In this document: one piece after another, positions 43,180 to 52,684 of the stretch
Layout: each line of letters opens with the position of its first letter
How positions within the stretch are numbered: the stretch's first letter is position 1
NCBI RefSeq assembly: GCF_011064845.1
Contig: NZ_CP049015.1
Span: forward strand, 1-64,000
Origin: Citrobacter freundii ATCC 8090 = MTCC 1658 = NBRC 12681
Lineage (GTDB): Bacteria; Pseudomonadota; Gammaproteobacteria; Enterobacterales; Enterobacteriaceae
Direction of reading: 5' to 3'
Length of the DNA: 64,000 nt
Position numbers and translations under genes: made by a program
The notes under the pieces: model-generated
Told to the model about the DNA's origin: nothing
Databases searched by the model: none
Seen by the model: the letters and a program-made list of their open reading frames with translations, nothing else

Positions 43180-45978
43180 ATGAGACGGATTGAGATAATA
43201 CTGGGGGAGCTGGAACGGCTGACGCGTGGACTGAATCTTGCCCATCTGGCTCAGGAAACGGCGTTCACAGCAGAAGCTATCGGCTTTAACCTCGGACTGG
43301 CGCGCAACTCGGTCAGTAAAGATCTCAATCAGCTCTGGAACGACGGCCTGGCGATTAAAAGCCGCGGACGCCCGGTATTCTTTCTGCATCGTCAGGCGAT
43401 TGAAACGCTGCTGGGGCGCAAACTCGATGAGTCCGAGCGTGAAGTGCAAACCGTTGCCGACCTGTTGCCTGTTCAGGAAAACCAGGCGACAGACGATCCC
43501 TTTTCTGGCCTGATTGGTTACGATCGCAGCCTGCGCGACGCGGTGGAAAAAGGCCGCGCGGCGGTGCTGTATCCCCACGGGCTGCACGTTCTGCTGACCG
43601 GTCCCTCCGGCGTCGGCAAAACCTTTTTTGCCGAACTGATGCACCGTTTCGCCTGCGAACGCGCAGTGGGAGCGTCGCCGCCGCTGGTTTACTTTAACTG
43701 CGCGGAATACGCCCATAACCCGGAGCTGCTTTCTTCGCACCTGTTTGGTCATCGACAGGGGGCATTTACCGGCGCAAATGAAAATAAACCCGGTCTGGTC
43801 GAGCAAGCCGACGGCGGCTATTTGCTGCTCGACGAAGTGCATCGTCTGCCGTATGAAGGTCAGGAAAAGCTATTTTCTATTCTCGACAAAGGCGAATACC
43901 GGCCACTGGGTTCCAGCGCCGTGGCGCGGTCTATTTCGGTGCGTCTGATTTGCGCCACCACCGAACCGGTAAGTTCGGCGTTGCTGCGTACCTTCCAGCG
44001 ACGTATTCAGGTGTGTATCGATTTGCCCGGCATCCGCCAGCGTTCGGTGGAAGAGCAGGTTGAACTGATCGTTGGCTTCTTACAGCGTGAGAGCCGCAAA
44101 ATCGAGCGTACGATAAGCATCGACCGTACCCTGCTGCTCTGGCTGCTGAACAAGCCGCTGGAAGGCAACATTGGTCAGCTTAAGAGCGACATTCAGTTTC
44201 TCTGCGCCCAGGCCTGGGCCTCGGGGATGACCGAGCACAGCGACACGCTACAACTGGATAAACGTCTGACCGAGATCCCCTTTAACGCCACGCCGGAACA
44301 ACGTCTGTTGGTTGGAGCGCTGTTCGAAGGCAAAGAACACCTGAGCATCGATGCCCGCACGCTGCCTGCGCTGAAAAATTCACTGGCCACCGGAGCCGAA
44401 ATTGAAGAGAGCGATCTTTTCTACAGCTTCCTGACCCGCGAATATATCAACCTGCGTAACAGCAACGTGCCGCCAGCCGAAACGCTGGCAATCCTCAAAA
44501 ACAAGCTCAGTTCGATATTTGAATATGGTCTCTACAGCCGCGACAGCGTGGCGCATCCTCCGCGCTATGGCGATCAGATTGAAGAGCGAGTCACGCTGCT
44601 GATCGGCTGCGTTGAACAGGTGCTCGGTTTTACGCTGCCGGAAAATCTGGTTAACCCGCTGCGCAAACACTTCCTGGCGCTGATTGGCTATGTGCAACGC
44701 GGCCTTATTCCGCAACTTTATTCTTCCAGCCTGATCCTCGATCGCTGCAAAGATGAATACGAAAACGCTACGCTGTTATGCCGAAAAATCAATGAGCTAC
44801 TGCATATTCAATGTCCGGCGACGGAGGTGGTCTGGCTGTGCCTGTTCCTCAAAGAGTGTCGCCATTACCGCCAACGGATTGACGCCAGTCCTGACTGCGG
44901 GGTGATTTTGATTGCCCACGGTGCGACGACCGCCACAAGTCAGGCGCAGTACGTGAATCGCGTGCTGGAGCGCGAGGTGTTCAGCGCTATCGATATGCCT
45001 TTTGAGCAGTCGGTGCATGACACGCTGGAAGCCCTTACGCAGATGATCCAGACCCGGCAATATCGCCGATTGATCCTGATGGTGGATATTGGCTCGCTGG
45101 TCCATTTTGGCAGTACGATCAGCAAATTATTCCAGATAGACGTTCTGCTGATGCCCAATATCACGCTCACCAGCCTGCTGGAAATCGGGCTGGATTTAAG
45201 CTACGAAACCAGTGACTTACCGCAACTGGCGGCGTTGATGCAGAGCAAAAATATTCCCTGTCAGCTGTGTACTCCGCAGCAGGAAAACAGCGGTAAAGTG
45301 CTGGTTATCTCCTGCATCACCGGGATGGGAACGGCAGAAAAAATCAAAAAGGTGCTGGAAGAGAGCTTCGGTGAGTTGATGTCGCAGGATACGCGGATGG
45401 TGATCCTCGATTACAACGAAGTTCGCAGCCTGGAGCGTGTTCAGCAGGCGATTAACGCCAGTGAACGCCTGGCGGGAATAGTGGGCACTTTCCAGCCAGG
45501 ACTGCCGGATATTCCGTTTATCTCGCTCGAGGAGCTGTTCTCTGAGCAAGGCCCCGAGCTGGTACTCAGCCTGCTGACGCCAGATCTCTCCAGCAGCGAA
45601 CGCCGTCTGGAGATGGAGCGCAGCGCGATGCGCTTTATCAGCGCGTTGACTATGGAGAGCATCATTAACCATATTTCGGTGCTCAACCCGCAGCGTATTC
45701 TCAAAGAGATGGAAGGCGTGCTGAATCATCTGACCACCGCGCTTTCGCTCAAACCGAGCCGTCAGGTGACACTGCGCTTCCTGATCCACTGCTGCTGTAT
45801 GGTCGAGCGTATCGTGATTAACCGCAAACCGTTACAGATGGCGCTGGAGAACAAGCCGGATCTGGATAATCGCGCGTTTAGTGTCATTAAATCCGCTTTC
45901 CTGCCGATCGAAGAGGCCTATGCCATTCGCTTATCGGACGCGGAATATTTTTATATCTACGAACTGCTGTATAGCTAA
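43180..45978 (+). CDS. dgaR: LevR/DgaR-type sigma-54-dependent activator with PTS regulation domains
   Basis: Activator of the dga operon, 932 aa. An N-terminal helix-turn-helix (about 1-75) is followed by an AAA+ domain with Walker A GPSGVGKT at 141-148 and the sigma-54 contact loop GAFTGA at 194-199, and Walker B LLLDEVH. Beyond about 450 come PTS regulation domains, an EIIA-Man-like domain with His580 (IAHGATTATS) and an EIIB-like domain with Cys712 (VISCITGMGTAEKI). PTS phosphorylation therefore tunes its activity. It matches the Salmonella DgaR of D-glucosaminate use. A sigma-54 promoter lies just after it. Confidence 0.93.
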   Translation: MRRIEIILGELERLTRGLNLAHLAQETAFTAEAIGFNLGLARNSVSKDLNQLWNDGLAIKSRGRPVFFLHRQAIETLLGRKLDESEREVQTVADLLPVQENQATDDPFSGLIGYDRSLRDAVEKGRAAVLYPHGLHVLLTGPSGVGKTFFAELMHRFACERAVGASPPLVYFNCAEYAHNPELLSSHLFGHRQGAFTGANENKPGLVEQADGGYLLLDEVHRLPYEGQEKLFSILDKGEYRPLGSSAVARSISVRLICATTEPVSSALLRTFQRRIQVCIDLPGIRQRSVEEQVELIVGFLQRESRKIERTISIDRTLLLWLLNKPLEGNIGQLKSDIQFLCAQAWASGMTEHSDTLQLDKRLTEIPFNATPEQRLLVGALFEGKEHLSIDARTLPALKNSLATGAEIEESDLFYSFLTREYINLRNSNVPPAETLAILKNKLSSIFEYGLYSRDSVAHPPRYGDQIEERVTLLIGCVEQVLGFTLPENLVNPLRKHFLALIGYVQRGLIPQLYSSSLILDRCKDEYENATLLCRKINELLHIQCPATEVVWLCLFLKECRHYRQRIDASPDCGVILIAHGATTATSQAQYVNRVLEREVFSAIDMPFEQSVHDTLEALTQMIQTRQYRRLILMVDIGSLVHFGSTISKLFQIDVLLMPNITLTSLLEIGLDLSYETSDLPQLAALMQSKNIPCQLCTPQQENSGKVLVISCITGMGTAEKIKKVLEESFGELMSQDTRMVILDYNEVRSLERVQQAINASERLAGIVGTFQPGLPDIPFISLEELFSEQGPELVLSLLTPDLSSSERRLEMERSAMRFISALTMESIINHISVLNPQRILKEMEGVLNHLTTALSLKPSRQVTLRFLIHCCCMVERIVINRKPLQMALENKPDLDNRAFSVIKSAFLPIEEAYAIRLSDAEYFYIYELLYS

Positions 45979-46042
45979 TCCCTTTACTGGCGCGGCTTTC
46001 TGCCTCGCCAGCGCTCCTCTCTTCCCCGCGTGACACAAATTC

Positions 46043-46058
46043 TGGCACAGCCTTTGCT
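46043..46058 (+). promoter_or_regulatory. Sigma-54 promoter of dgaABCDEF
   Basis: TGGCAC-AGCCT-TTGCT matches the -24/-12 consensus TGGCAC-N5-TTGCW exactly. It lies 65 nt after dgaR and about 130 nt before dgaA, and a sigma-54 activator is encoded immediately upstream. Confidence 0.93.
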
Positions 46059-46074
46059 CTTACTTTGATGAGTT

Positions 46075-46153
46075 TGCCGGATGGCGGCATAAAACGCCTT
46101 ATCCGGCCTACAAAGCACTTGCCGTGGCCTGATAAGCGAAGCGCCATCAGGCA
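46075..46153. repeat. BIME inside the dga operon leader
   Basis: Two inverted REP units: TGCCGGATGGCGG...CCTTATCCGGCCTA (46075-46110) and TGGCCTGATAAGCG...CGCCATCAGGCA (46125-46153). They lie between the sigma-54 promoter and dgaA, so they should be transcribed as part of the 5' leader. Confidence 0.88.
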
Positions 46154-46188
46154 TTGCAAGTCTCATGTAATCGAGCCAGGAGGCCATT

Positions 46189-46614
46189 TTGACTACCACT
46201 GAATCTTTGCCCCAGATCCTGCTGCTGACCCATGGCGGCTGGGGGCAACAGCTTTGCAACAGCCTGCGCATGGTGATGGGTGAAATCAAAGGCGTGACGG
46301 AAATTGCGCTGATGCCCGTTGATACGCTCGGCGAGTTTTATCAGCGCGTTGAAGCCGTAGTGAAAACCATGCCGGAAGGCTCACTGATCCTGACTGATTT
46401 TATTGGCGGCACCACCTCCAACGTGGCGGCGCGGCTGAGCGCCGATTACCCGGTGGCTGTTATTTCCGGGCTCAACGCCTCTTTGCTGCTGGAGGCGCTC
46501 GACAAACGCGAGCATGGCCGGTTGACCACCTGCGTGGCTGAACTGGTCGACGCCGGGCGTAGCAGTTGCCTGGACGTTGTCGCCCACGTGCGTCAATTAC
46601 AACAATCACAATAA
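46189..46614 (+). CDS. dgaA: Mannose-family PTS EIIA (D-glucosaminate)
   Basis: EIIA component of 141 aa, starting at TTG (46189) 5 nt after a perfect AGGAGG. The phosphorylated His15 is in LLLTHGGWGQQL; LTDFIGGTTSNVAAR is the second conserved loop. It accepts phosphate from HPr and passes it to DgaB. It is the first gene of the operon dgaABCDEF. Confidence 0.92.
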   Translation: MTTTESLPQILLLTHGGWGQQLCNSLRMVMGEIKGVTEIALMPVDTLGEFYQRVEAVVKTMPEGSLILTDFIGGTTSNVAARLSADYPVAVISGLNASLLLEALDKREHGRLTTCVAELVDAGRSSCLDVVAHVRQLQQSQ

Positions 46615-46626
46615 GGAATAAACATC

Positions 46627-47112
46627 ATGGCAAACATCGTCTTATGTCGTATCGATAGCCGTCTGATTCATGGACAAGTGGTGACCAAATGGGTTGGGCA
46701 ATCTCAGGCAAACCGGATTGCGGTGGTTAGCGATGAGCTGGATGCCGATCCGTTTATGAAAAACATCTACCTGATGGCCGCGCCGCCAAACATCAAAGTG
46801 GATTGTTTCGGTAACCAAAGTTTTGCGGCCGCCTGGAAAGAAAACCAGCTTGGTGACGGCAAAGTGCTGGTGCTGTTCCCTTCTCTGGCGGCGGTTCAGG
46901 AAGCGGTCCAGTTGGGGTTTGACGTCACTACCATTCAGGTCGGTGGGCTGGGCGGTGGGCCAAACCGCAAAGCGGTATTCCAGAACATTACGCTGGATGA
47001 AAAAGACGTCGGCATTCTGAGCGACCTGAAAAATCGTGGGATTCAGGTGTTCTTCCAGACTATCCCGGAAGATAAGCCTCAGTCGCTGGACGATATCCTG
47101 AAAAAATTCTAA
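46627..47112 (+). CDS. dgaB: Mannose-family PTS EIIB (D-glucosaminate)
   Basis: EIIB component of 161 aa. The phosphorylated His15 lies in CRIDSRLIHGQVVTKWV, the signature of the mannose-family EIIB. Segments VGGLGGGPNRKAVFQNITL and DLKNRGIQVFFQTIPEDKP are family-typical. It transfers phosphate to the sugar acid during import by DgaCD. Confidence 0.93.
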   Translation: MANIVLCRIDSRLIHGQVVTKWVGQSQANRIAVVSDELDADPFMKNIYLMAAPPNIKVDCFGNQSFAAAWKENQLGDGKVLVLFPSLAAVQEAVQLGFDVTTIQVGGLGGGPNRKAVFQNITLDEKDVGILSDLKNRGIQVFFQTIPEDKPQSLDDILKKF

Positions 47113-47137
47113 TTCTTTGATAACAGGGTACTTAACT

Positions 47138-47887
47138 ATGGATACTTTAGTCTTTGCAAGCCTGATGGGGTTGTATTACTGGTTTGCCCGATTACGCCTT
47201 GGCTACACCTTCTCCGCTATGCTGCTGCAACCGGTAGTGATTGCCGTATTCGTTGGCTTGCTGTTAGGCAACATGGAAACGGCGATGATCATCGGTGCCG
47301 GTATGCAGCTGGTTTATCTCGGCGTGACCTCTACGCCAGGCGGTAACGTCCCGTCGGATCCTGCGCTGGCCGCCTGTATTTCAATTCCTATCGCTGTGAA
47401 GGCCGGAATGGACCCGAACCTGGCTATCGCGCTGGCGATCCCGTTTGGCGTCATCGGCGTGTTCCTCGACCAGTTGCGCCGCACGTTAAACGCAGCGTGG
47501 GTACATATGGCCGACAAGCATGCGGAAACGGCCAACATGGCGGGCATTATGCGCTGTGCATTCCTCTACCCGGCGTTGCTTGGCCTTGTACTGCGTTTCC
47601 CGGTGGTTTTCGCCGCCAACTATTTTGGTCAGGACGTGGTGGAAAGCTTCCTCAAGCTGATGCCGCACTGGCTGACGCACTCCTTTGAAATTATGGGCGG
47701 CATTCTGCCAGCGTTGGGCTTCGCCATTACCATTATGGTGATCGGTAAAAAGAGCCTTCTGCCGTGGTTTATCGGCGGTTTCTTTGCGGTGCTGTACCTG
47801 AAGGTAGACATCATGGCGATGGCAATCTTTGGTACCTGCGTGGCTTTCCTGATTAAAGGTCTGGCAAAAAATGAAGGAGCAGCATGA
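47138..47887 (+). CDS. dgaC: Mannose-family PTS EIIC (D-glucosaminate)
   Basis: Membrane channel subunit of 249 aa from the ATG at 47138 (MDTLVFASLMGLYYWF); a TTG seven codons earlier lacks a ribosome-binding site. It has about seven hydrophobic segments and the EIIC-Man features GNMETAMIIGAGMQLVYLG and PGGNVPSDPALAACI. It overlaps dgaD by 4 nt. Confidence 0.92.
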   Translation: MDTLVFASLMGLYYWFARLRLGYTFSAMLLQPVVIAVFVGLLLGNMETAMIIGAGMQLVYLGVTSTPGGNVPSDPALAACISIPIAVKAGMDPNLAIALAIPFGVIGVFLDQLRRTLNAAWVHMADKHAETANMAGIMRCAFLYPALLGLVLRFPVVFAANYFGQDVVESFLKLMPHWLTHSFEIMGGILPALGFAITIMVIGKKSLLPWFIGGFFAVLYLKVDIMAMAIFGTCVAFLIKGLAKNEGAA

Positions 47888-48744
47888 TGAGCAGCGACGT
47901 AATGCAACATGAACTGGTGGAGCGTGCGCGTGAAAGCGGCACGCTGACCAAAGCCGATATCACCAAAGCCTGGTTTATCTACTGGCTGGGTGCAGAAGTT
48001 TCCAGCTCCTATGAGCGTTTGCAGAGCCTGATTTTCTGCGCCTCGATGACGCCGATCATCAAAAAGCTCTACCCGCAAAAAGAGGAACAGGTAGAAGCGC
48101 TGAAACGCCATCTGAACTTCTTCAACTCAGAGCAGACGTTCGGGGCGGTGATTCAGGGGATCTCCATTGCGATGGAGGAACAGAAAACCCGCGGCGAGCC
48201 GATCAGCGATGCTTCAATTACCGGGATTAAAACCGGGCTAATGGGACCGCTGGCCGGGATGGGGGACTCGATCATCTGGGCCGCCGTGATGCCGCTGTTA
48301 ATTGCTATTTTTATCCCATTCGCGGCAAATGGCAGCGCGATGGGCGGAATTGTACCGTTAATCCTCTACCCGGCCATTACGTTGGCAATCAGCTACGGTA
48401 TGGTGCACAAAGGCTATACGCTGGGACGTGACTCGATAATTGGTCTGCTGCAGGGAGGGCGAATAAAGGAACTGATCTACGGCGCGAACGTGCTGGGCCT
48501 GATCATGATGGGTGCGCTTTCTGCGAGCTACGTCAAGATCACCACGCCGTTAAAACTCAGCGCCCTGAAAGGCTCTGAAGTGGTGGTTCAGCAAATCCTC
48601 GACTCTATTGCCCCCGGTCTGTTGCCGCTGGCGGCGGTGTTCGCCATTTATTTCTATCTGGTGAAGAAAGGGCCGCGTTACACCACGATTTTGCTATCGA
48701 TTGTTGCGCTCAGCGTGGTCTGCTCGCTACTGGGAGTGCTGTAA
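47884..48744 (+). CDS. dgaD: Mannose-family PTS EIID (D-glucosaminate)
   Basis: EIID membrane subunit of 286 aa, partner of DgaC in the translocation complex. A long cytoplasmic N-terminal part (about 1-110, with QSLIFCASMTPIIKKLYP) precedes the GLMGPLAGMGDSIIWAAVMPL motif of the family and three to four membrane segments. An AAGGAG ribosome-binding site lies within dgaC. Confidence 0.92.
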   Translation: MMSSDVMQHELVERARESGTLTKADITKAWFIYWLGAEVSSSYERLQSLIFCASMTPIIKKLYPQKEEQVEALKRHLNFFNSEQTFGAVIQGISIAMEEQKTRGEPISDASITGIKTGLMGPLAGMGDSIIWAAVMPLLIAIFIPFAANGSAMGGIVPLILYPAITLAISYGMVHKGYTLGRDSIIGLLQGGRIKELIYGANVLGLIMMGALSASYVKITTPLKLSALKGSEVVVQQILDSIAPGLLPLAAVFAIYFYLVKKGPRYTTILLSIVALSVVCSLLGVL

Positions 48745-48747
48745 GCC

Positions 48748-49857
48748 ATGACACAGAATATCTACCAACAATTGGGGCTAAAACAGGTGATTAACGCCTG
48801 CGGCAAGATGACGATTTTGGGCGTTTCCAGCGTCGCGCCGGAAGTGATGCAAGCCACCGCGCGGGCAGCTTCGGCCTTTGTTGAAATTGACCGGCTGGTG
48901 GACCGTACCGGTCAATTGGTTTCCCGCTACACCGGCGCGGAGGACAGCTATGTTACTTCGTGCGCCTCGGCGGGTATTGCGATTGCCGTTGCCGCCGCCA
49001 TTACCCGCGGTGACCAGGCTAGTGTCACGCTGATGCCGGACAGCGCGGGTATGGCCAATGAAGTGGTCATGCTGCGCGGGCATAACGTTGACTACGGTGC
49101 GCCCATCACCAGCGCGATCCGCTTAGGCGGCGGACGCGTGGTGGAGGTTGGCTCAAGTAATCTGGCGGCCCGCTGGCAGCTGGAGAGCGCGATTACCGAT
49201 AACACCGCCGCGCTGCTGTACGTGAAATCGCACCACTGCGTGCAGAAAGGCATGTTGAGCATTGCAGACTTCGTACAGGTGGCGCAGGTTCATAACCTGC
49301 CGCTGATTGTCGATGCCGCCGCCGAGGAAGACTTACACGCCTGGGTGGCGAGCGGGGCGGATATGGTGGTCTACAGCGGGGCAAAAGCCTTTAACGCACC
49401 GACCTCCGGGTTTATCACCGGGAAGAAACAGTGGATTGCCGCGTGTAAAGCGCAGCATCACGGAATTGCCCGGGCGATGAAGATCGGCAAAGAGAATATG
49501 GTCGGGCTGGTGTATGCCCTGGAAAACTATCATCAGGGGCAAACTGTGGTCACCGCTGAAGAACTGCAACCTGTGGCGCAGGCGATTTCAGCGATTCGCG
49601 GACTGGATGCGGATATTGAGCAGGACGAAGCCGGGCGCGCCATCTGGCGGATTCGTATTCGGGTGAATGCACAAGAGCTGGGGATGGATGCTTACGCCGT
49701 AGAAGCGCAGCTGCGAGAGGGTGATATCGCGATTTACGCTCGCCGTTACAACCTTCATCAAGGCGTCTTTAGTCTTGACCCGCGTACGGTTGCAGAAGGG
49801 GAAATGGCACTGATCGTGGCCCGACTAAAGGAGATTGCAGACCATGCAGCACATTAA
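48748..49857 (+). CDS. dgaE: D-glucosaminate-6-phosphate ammonia-lyase (PLP)
   Basis: PLP enzyme of the SelA/fold-type I group, 369 aa, that converts D-glucosaminate 6-phosphate to 2-keto-3-deoxygluconate 6-phosphate and ammonia. The PLP lysine is K213 in VVYSGAKAFNAPTSGF, and the cofactor Asp is in LIVDAAAEED. It lies 3 nt after dgaD and overlaps dgaF by 14 nt. The role is assigned from the Salmonella dga pathway and gene order. Confidence 0.9.
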   Translation: MTQNIYQQLGLKQVINACGKMTILGVSSVAPEVMQATARAASAFVEIDRLVDRTGQLVSRYTGAEDSYVTSCASAGIAIAVAAAITRGDQASVTLMPDSAGMANEVVMLRGHNVDYGAPITSAIRLGGGRVVEVGSSNLAARWQLESAITDNTAALLYVKSHHCVQKGMLSIADFVQVAQVHNLPLIVDAAAEEDLHAWVASGADMVVYSGAKAFNAPTSGFITGKKQWIAACKAQHHGIARAMKIGKENMVGLVYALENYHQGQTVVTAEELQPVAQAISAIRGLDADIEQDEAGRAIWRIRIRVNAQELGMDAYAVEAQLREGDIAIYARRYNLHQGVFSLDPRTVAEGEMALIVARLKEIADHAAH

Positions 49858-50587
49858 TTTTTATCGCAATAAAGTGGCTATTAACGTGCTGGCGAAGGAT
49901 ATCGCCAACGCCCGGGAAATCTATGACGCTGCCGAAGGTCACGCGGTGATCGGCATTCTTTCGGCGCAGTTCTCCTCGGTTGAGGAAGGGGTTAAGGAAG
50001 TAAAACGCTGGATGGTCGACGTGCCGTCGATTTCCGTGGGGCTGGGGGCGGGCGACCCGGCGCAGTATTACAAAGCGGCGATGATTGCCTCACAGGTCCA
50101 TCCGGCACACGTCAACCAGACCTTTACCGGTTGTGGGTTTGCGGCAGGGGCGCTGGCGGCAACGGGCGGTGAACAGACCCATATCAACGCGTTAGTCAGT
50201 CCCACGGGCATGCCGGGGGAAGTGTTGATCTCCACTGGCGTCAGCAGCAGCCAGGGCACGCCAGCCCACGTTTCCTGTGATGCAGCGGTACGTATGATGC
50301 TGGACTCTGGCGCGCATGCGGCGAAGTTCTTCCCAATGGGCGGTGAGCAGTCCCTGCCTGAGTTGTACGCACTGGCGACGACAGCGGCGCGCAACGGCAT
50401 GACGTTGATTGAGCCGACCGGCGGTATCGATCTCGATAACTTCGGCATTATCCTGCAATCCTGTCTGGAAGCAGGAGTACCGCGCGTCATGCCGCATGTT
50501 TACAGCTCGATTATCGACCCTCAGACCGGTAATACCCGACCTGAAGATGTCGCCAGGTTAATGGAGATAGTCAAAGCCCTGGTGTGA
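49844..50587 (+). CDS. dgaF: 2-dehydro-3-deoxy-phosphogluconate aldolase DgaF
   Basis: Aldolase of the DgaF/KDGP type splitting 2-keto-3-deoxygluconate 6-phosphate to pyruvate and glyceraldehyde 3-phosphate. It has 247 aa from the ATG at 49844 (MQHINFYRNKVAINVL), 9 nt after AAGGAGA; an upstream TTG frame adds three residues. The Schiff-base lysine is probably K161 in AAKFFPMGGEQS, with ISTGVSSSQGTPAHVS nearby. It is the last gene of the operon. Confidence 0.9.
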   Translation: MQHINFYRNKVAINVLAKDIANAREIYDAAEGHAVIGILSAQFSSVEEGVKEVKRWMVDVPSISVGLGAGDPAQYYKAAMIASQVHPAHVNQTFTGCGFAAGALAATGGEQTHINALVSPTGMPGEVLISTGVSSSQGTPAHVSCDAAVRMMLDSGAHAAKFFPMGGEQSLPELYALATTAARNGMTLIEPTGGIDLDNFGIILQSCLEAGVPRVMPHVYSSIIDPQTGNTRPEDVARLMEIVKALV

Positions 50588-50611
50588 TGTTGCTATCGCC
50601 GGATGGCACAC

Positions 50612-50653
50612 AAAAAATGCCCGGTAAGCGTTAGGTGCCACCGGGCATTTTTG
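50612..50653 (+). terminator. Terminator of the dga operon
   Basis: AAAAATGCCCGGT and ACCGGGCATTTTT pair across a 15-base loop, with a T-run in the right arm, 25 nt after the dgaF stop. Confidence 0.85.
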
Positions 50654-50798
50654 CGAACACCCTTCCCTGAAAATGAATATATTGCACCAGCATGTATTTA
50701 TCCTCGAAAGCGCCTCGCAGAGAGATAATTTCCCTGATGTCGTCTGTGCCACTGGCGAGTAATGTCCCGTCATCTTGTTCTTCCGGTGACGGACCGCC

Positions 50799-51713
50799 AT
50801 GCAAAAACCAACAACATCTACACCGCATGATGCGGTGTTTAAAAAATTCTTAGGTCATCCAGATACGGCGCGGGATTTTCTTGATACCTATCTTCCTGCG
50901 TCATTACATGAGCTTTGCGATCTGGATACACTGAAACTGGAACCCGGGAGTTTTATTGAGGAGGATCTGCGTGCCAGTTATTCCGATGTTCTGTGGTCGC
51001 TAAAAACTAGAACCGGTAAAGGCTATATCTACGCGTTGATTGAACACCAAAGCTCGCCAGATGCTCATATGGCATTCAGGATGATGCGTTATGCCATTGC
51101 TACGATGCAGAAGCATCTTGATGCAGGACACAAAACGCTGCCGCTGGTGGTGCCGATACTTTTTTATCATGGCGTTGACAGCCCGTATCCATACTCGCTG
51201 TGTTGGCTGGATGAATTTGACGATCCAGAAACCGCACGGCAGCTTTATGGTTCTGCCTTCCCGCTGGTAGACATCACGGCGGTGTCTGATGATGAGATTA
51301 TGCAGCATCGGCAGATGGCGCTACTTGAGCTTGTCCAGAAGCATATACGTGAACGTGACCTGATGGTGCTGGTGGATAACCTGGTTGCTCTGCTGGTTAA
51401 GGGATACGCTAATGACAGCCAGGTAGAAACGCTATTTAATTATCTGATGCAGTCTGGCAGCGCACCGCGTTTCGAGGCGTTTATTCGCGAGGTGGCTTTA
51501 CGCGTTCCCCAACACAAGGAGAGATTAATGACTATTGCAGAATGTTTACGCGAGTCGGGGCGAAGAAGGGGTTTATTAGAGGGTAAACTCGAAGGTAAAC
51601 AAGACGAAGCGTTGCGGATAGCCCATGCCATGCTGGAGAAGGGTATTGATCGTGAACTGGTGCTGATTATTACCGGACTTTCGTTGGACGAACTGGCGGC
51701 ACATTCAGACTAA
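50799..51713 (+). CDS. Rpn-family recombination-promoting nuclease (YhgA-like, PD-(D/E)XK)
   Basis: Protein of 304 aa of the Rpn/transposase_31 family, whose E. coli members are DNA endonucleases that raise RecA-independent recombination. The N-terminal [19 protein letters not shown] and the nuclease core [26 protein letters not shown] supply the Asp...Glu-x-Gln active-site pattern. A C-terminal [21 protein letters not shown] helix matches the family. No inverted repeats or target duplications flank it, so it is not treated as an insertion sequence. Which of the Rpn paralogues it corresponds to is not clear. Confidence 0.88.
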   Translation: MQKPTTSTPHDAVFKKFLGHPDTARDFLDTYLPASLHELCDLDTLKLEPGSFIEEDLRASYSDVLWSLKTRTGKGYIYALIEHQSSPDAHMAFRMMRYAIATMQKHLDAGHKTLPLVVPILFYHGVDSPYPYSLCWLDEFDDPETARQLYGSAFPLVDITAVSDDEIMQHRQMALLELVQKHIRERDLMVLVDNLVALLVKGYANDSQVETLFNYLMQSGSAPRFEAFIREVALRVPQHKERLMTIAECLRESGRRRGLLEGKLEGKQDEALRIAHAMLEKGIDRELVLIITGLSLDELAAHSD

Positions 51714-51837
51714 TCCTTCTCTTTCCCTGTTATGCCTTTTTCTTCTTGCTGATGCTTTTTCGTTTTTTAAACCGCAGCGACCTTGCCGCTATAGTCATTT
51801 CATTACTCATCAGGCGGTTATTGCAAAAGGATAGAAC

Positions 51838-52656
51838 GTGAAGCTGAAGATACCTTTTTTTGGGGCCGGGGCGGCGGTATTACTGGCGGGGTTATTGCTG
51901 GCAGGATGCGATCAACAGAGCAGTGATGCAAAGCATATCAAAGTGGGTGTGATTAACGGTGCCGAGCAGGATGTGGCGGAGGTCGCGAAGAAAGTGGCCA
52001 AAGAGAAGTACGGCCTCGATGTTGAACTGGTGGGTTTTAGCGGTTCTCTGCTGCCCAACGATGCCACTAATCATGGTGAGCTGGATGCCAACGTCTTCCA
52101 GCATCGTCCGTTCCTCGAACAAGATAATAAAGCACACGACTATAAGCTGGTTGCGGTGGGCAATACCTTTGTGTTCCCGATGGCAGGGTATTCGAAGAAA
52201 ATCAAAACCGTCGCTGAACTAAAAGACGGTGCAACGATTGCGATACCTAACGATCCAACCAACCTCGGGCGGGCGCTGTTGCTGCTGCAAAAAGAGAAGT
52301 TAATTACGCTGAAAGCGGATACCGGCTTGCTGCCAACAGCGTTGGATATCACTGATAATCCGCGGCATCTGAAAATTATGGAACTGGAAGGCGCGCAGTT
52401 GCCGCGCGTATTGGACGATCAGAAAGTGGATGTAGCGATTATCAGTACCACCTACATCCAGCAAACTGGTCTTTCCCCGGTACATGACAGCGTATTTATC
52501 GAAGACAAAAACTCACCGTACGTGAACATCCTGGTGGCGCGAGAAGACAACAAAGATGCCGAGAATGTGAAAGAATTCCTGCAATCTTATCAGTCACCGG
52601 AAGTGGCAAAGGCGGCAGAAACTATCTTTAACGGCGGCGCGGTTCCGGGTTGGTAA
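51838..52656 (+). CDS. nlpA: Inner-membrane lipoprotein NlpA (lipoprotein-28)
   Basis: Substrate-binding-type lipoprotein of the MetQ/NlpA family, 272 aa as in E. coli; it has a minor role in methionine import. It starts with GTG at 51838, after AAAAGGA. The lipobox LLAGC puts the lipidated cysteine at residue 24, and Asp at +2 is the classical signal for retention in the inner membrane. The mature part IKVGVINGAEQDVAEVAK and FSGSLLPNDATNHGELDANVF are conserved. Confidence 0.97.
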   Translation: MKLKIPFFGAGAAVLLAGLLLAGCDQQSSDAKHIKVGVINGAEQDVAEVAKKVAKEKYGLDVELVGFSGSLLPNDATNHGELDANVFQHRPFLEQDNKAHDYKLVAVGNTFVFPMAGYSKKIKTVAELKDGATIAIPNDPTNLGRALLLLQKEKLITLKADTGLLPTALDITDNPRHLKIMELEGAQLPRVLDDQKVDVAIISTTYIQQTGLSPVHDSVFIEDKNSPYVNILVAREDNKDAENVKEFLQSYQSPEVAKAAETIFNGGAVPGW

Positions 52657-52684
52657 TCGTGACCCGTTGCCGCGCCGGTTGGGG

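Noticed and set aside
50799..51713. Rpn-family gene as an insertion sequence
   Set aside because: No terminal inverted repeats or target duplication were seen, and the family members are standalone nucleases.
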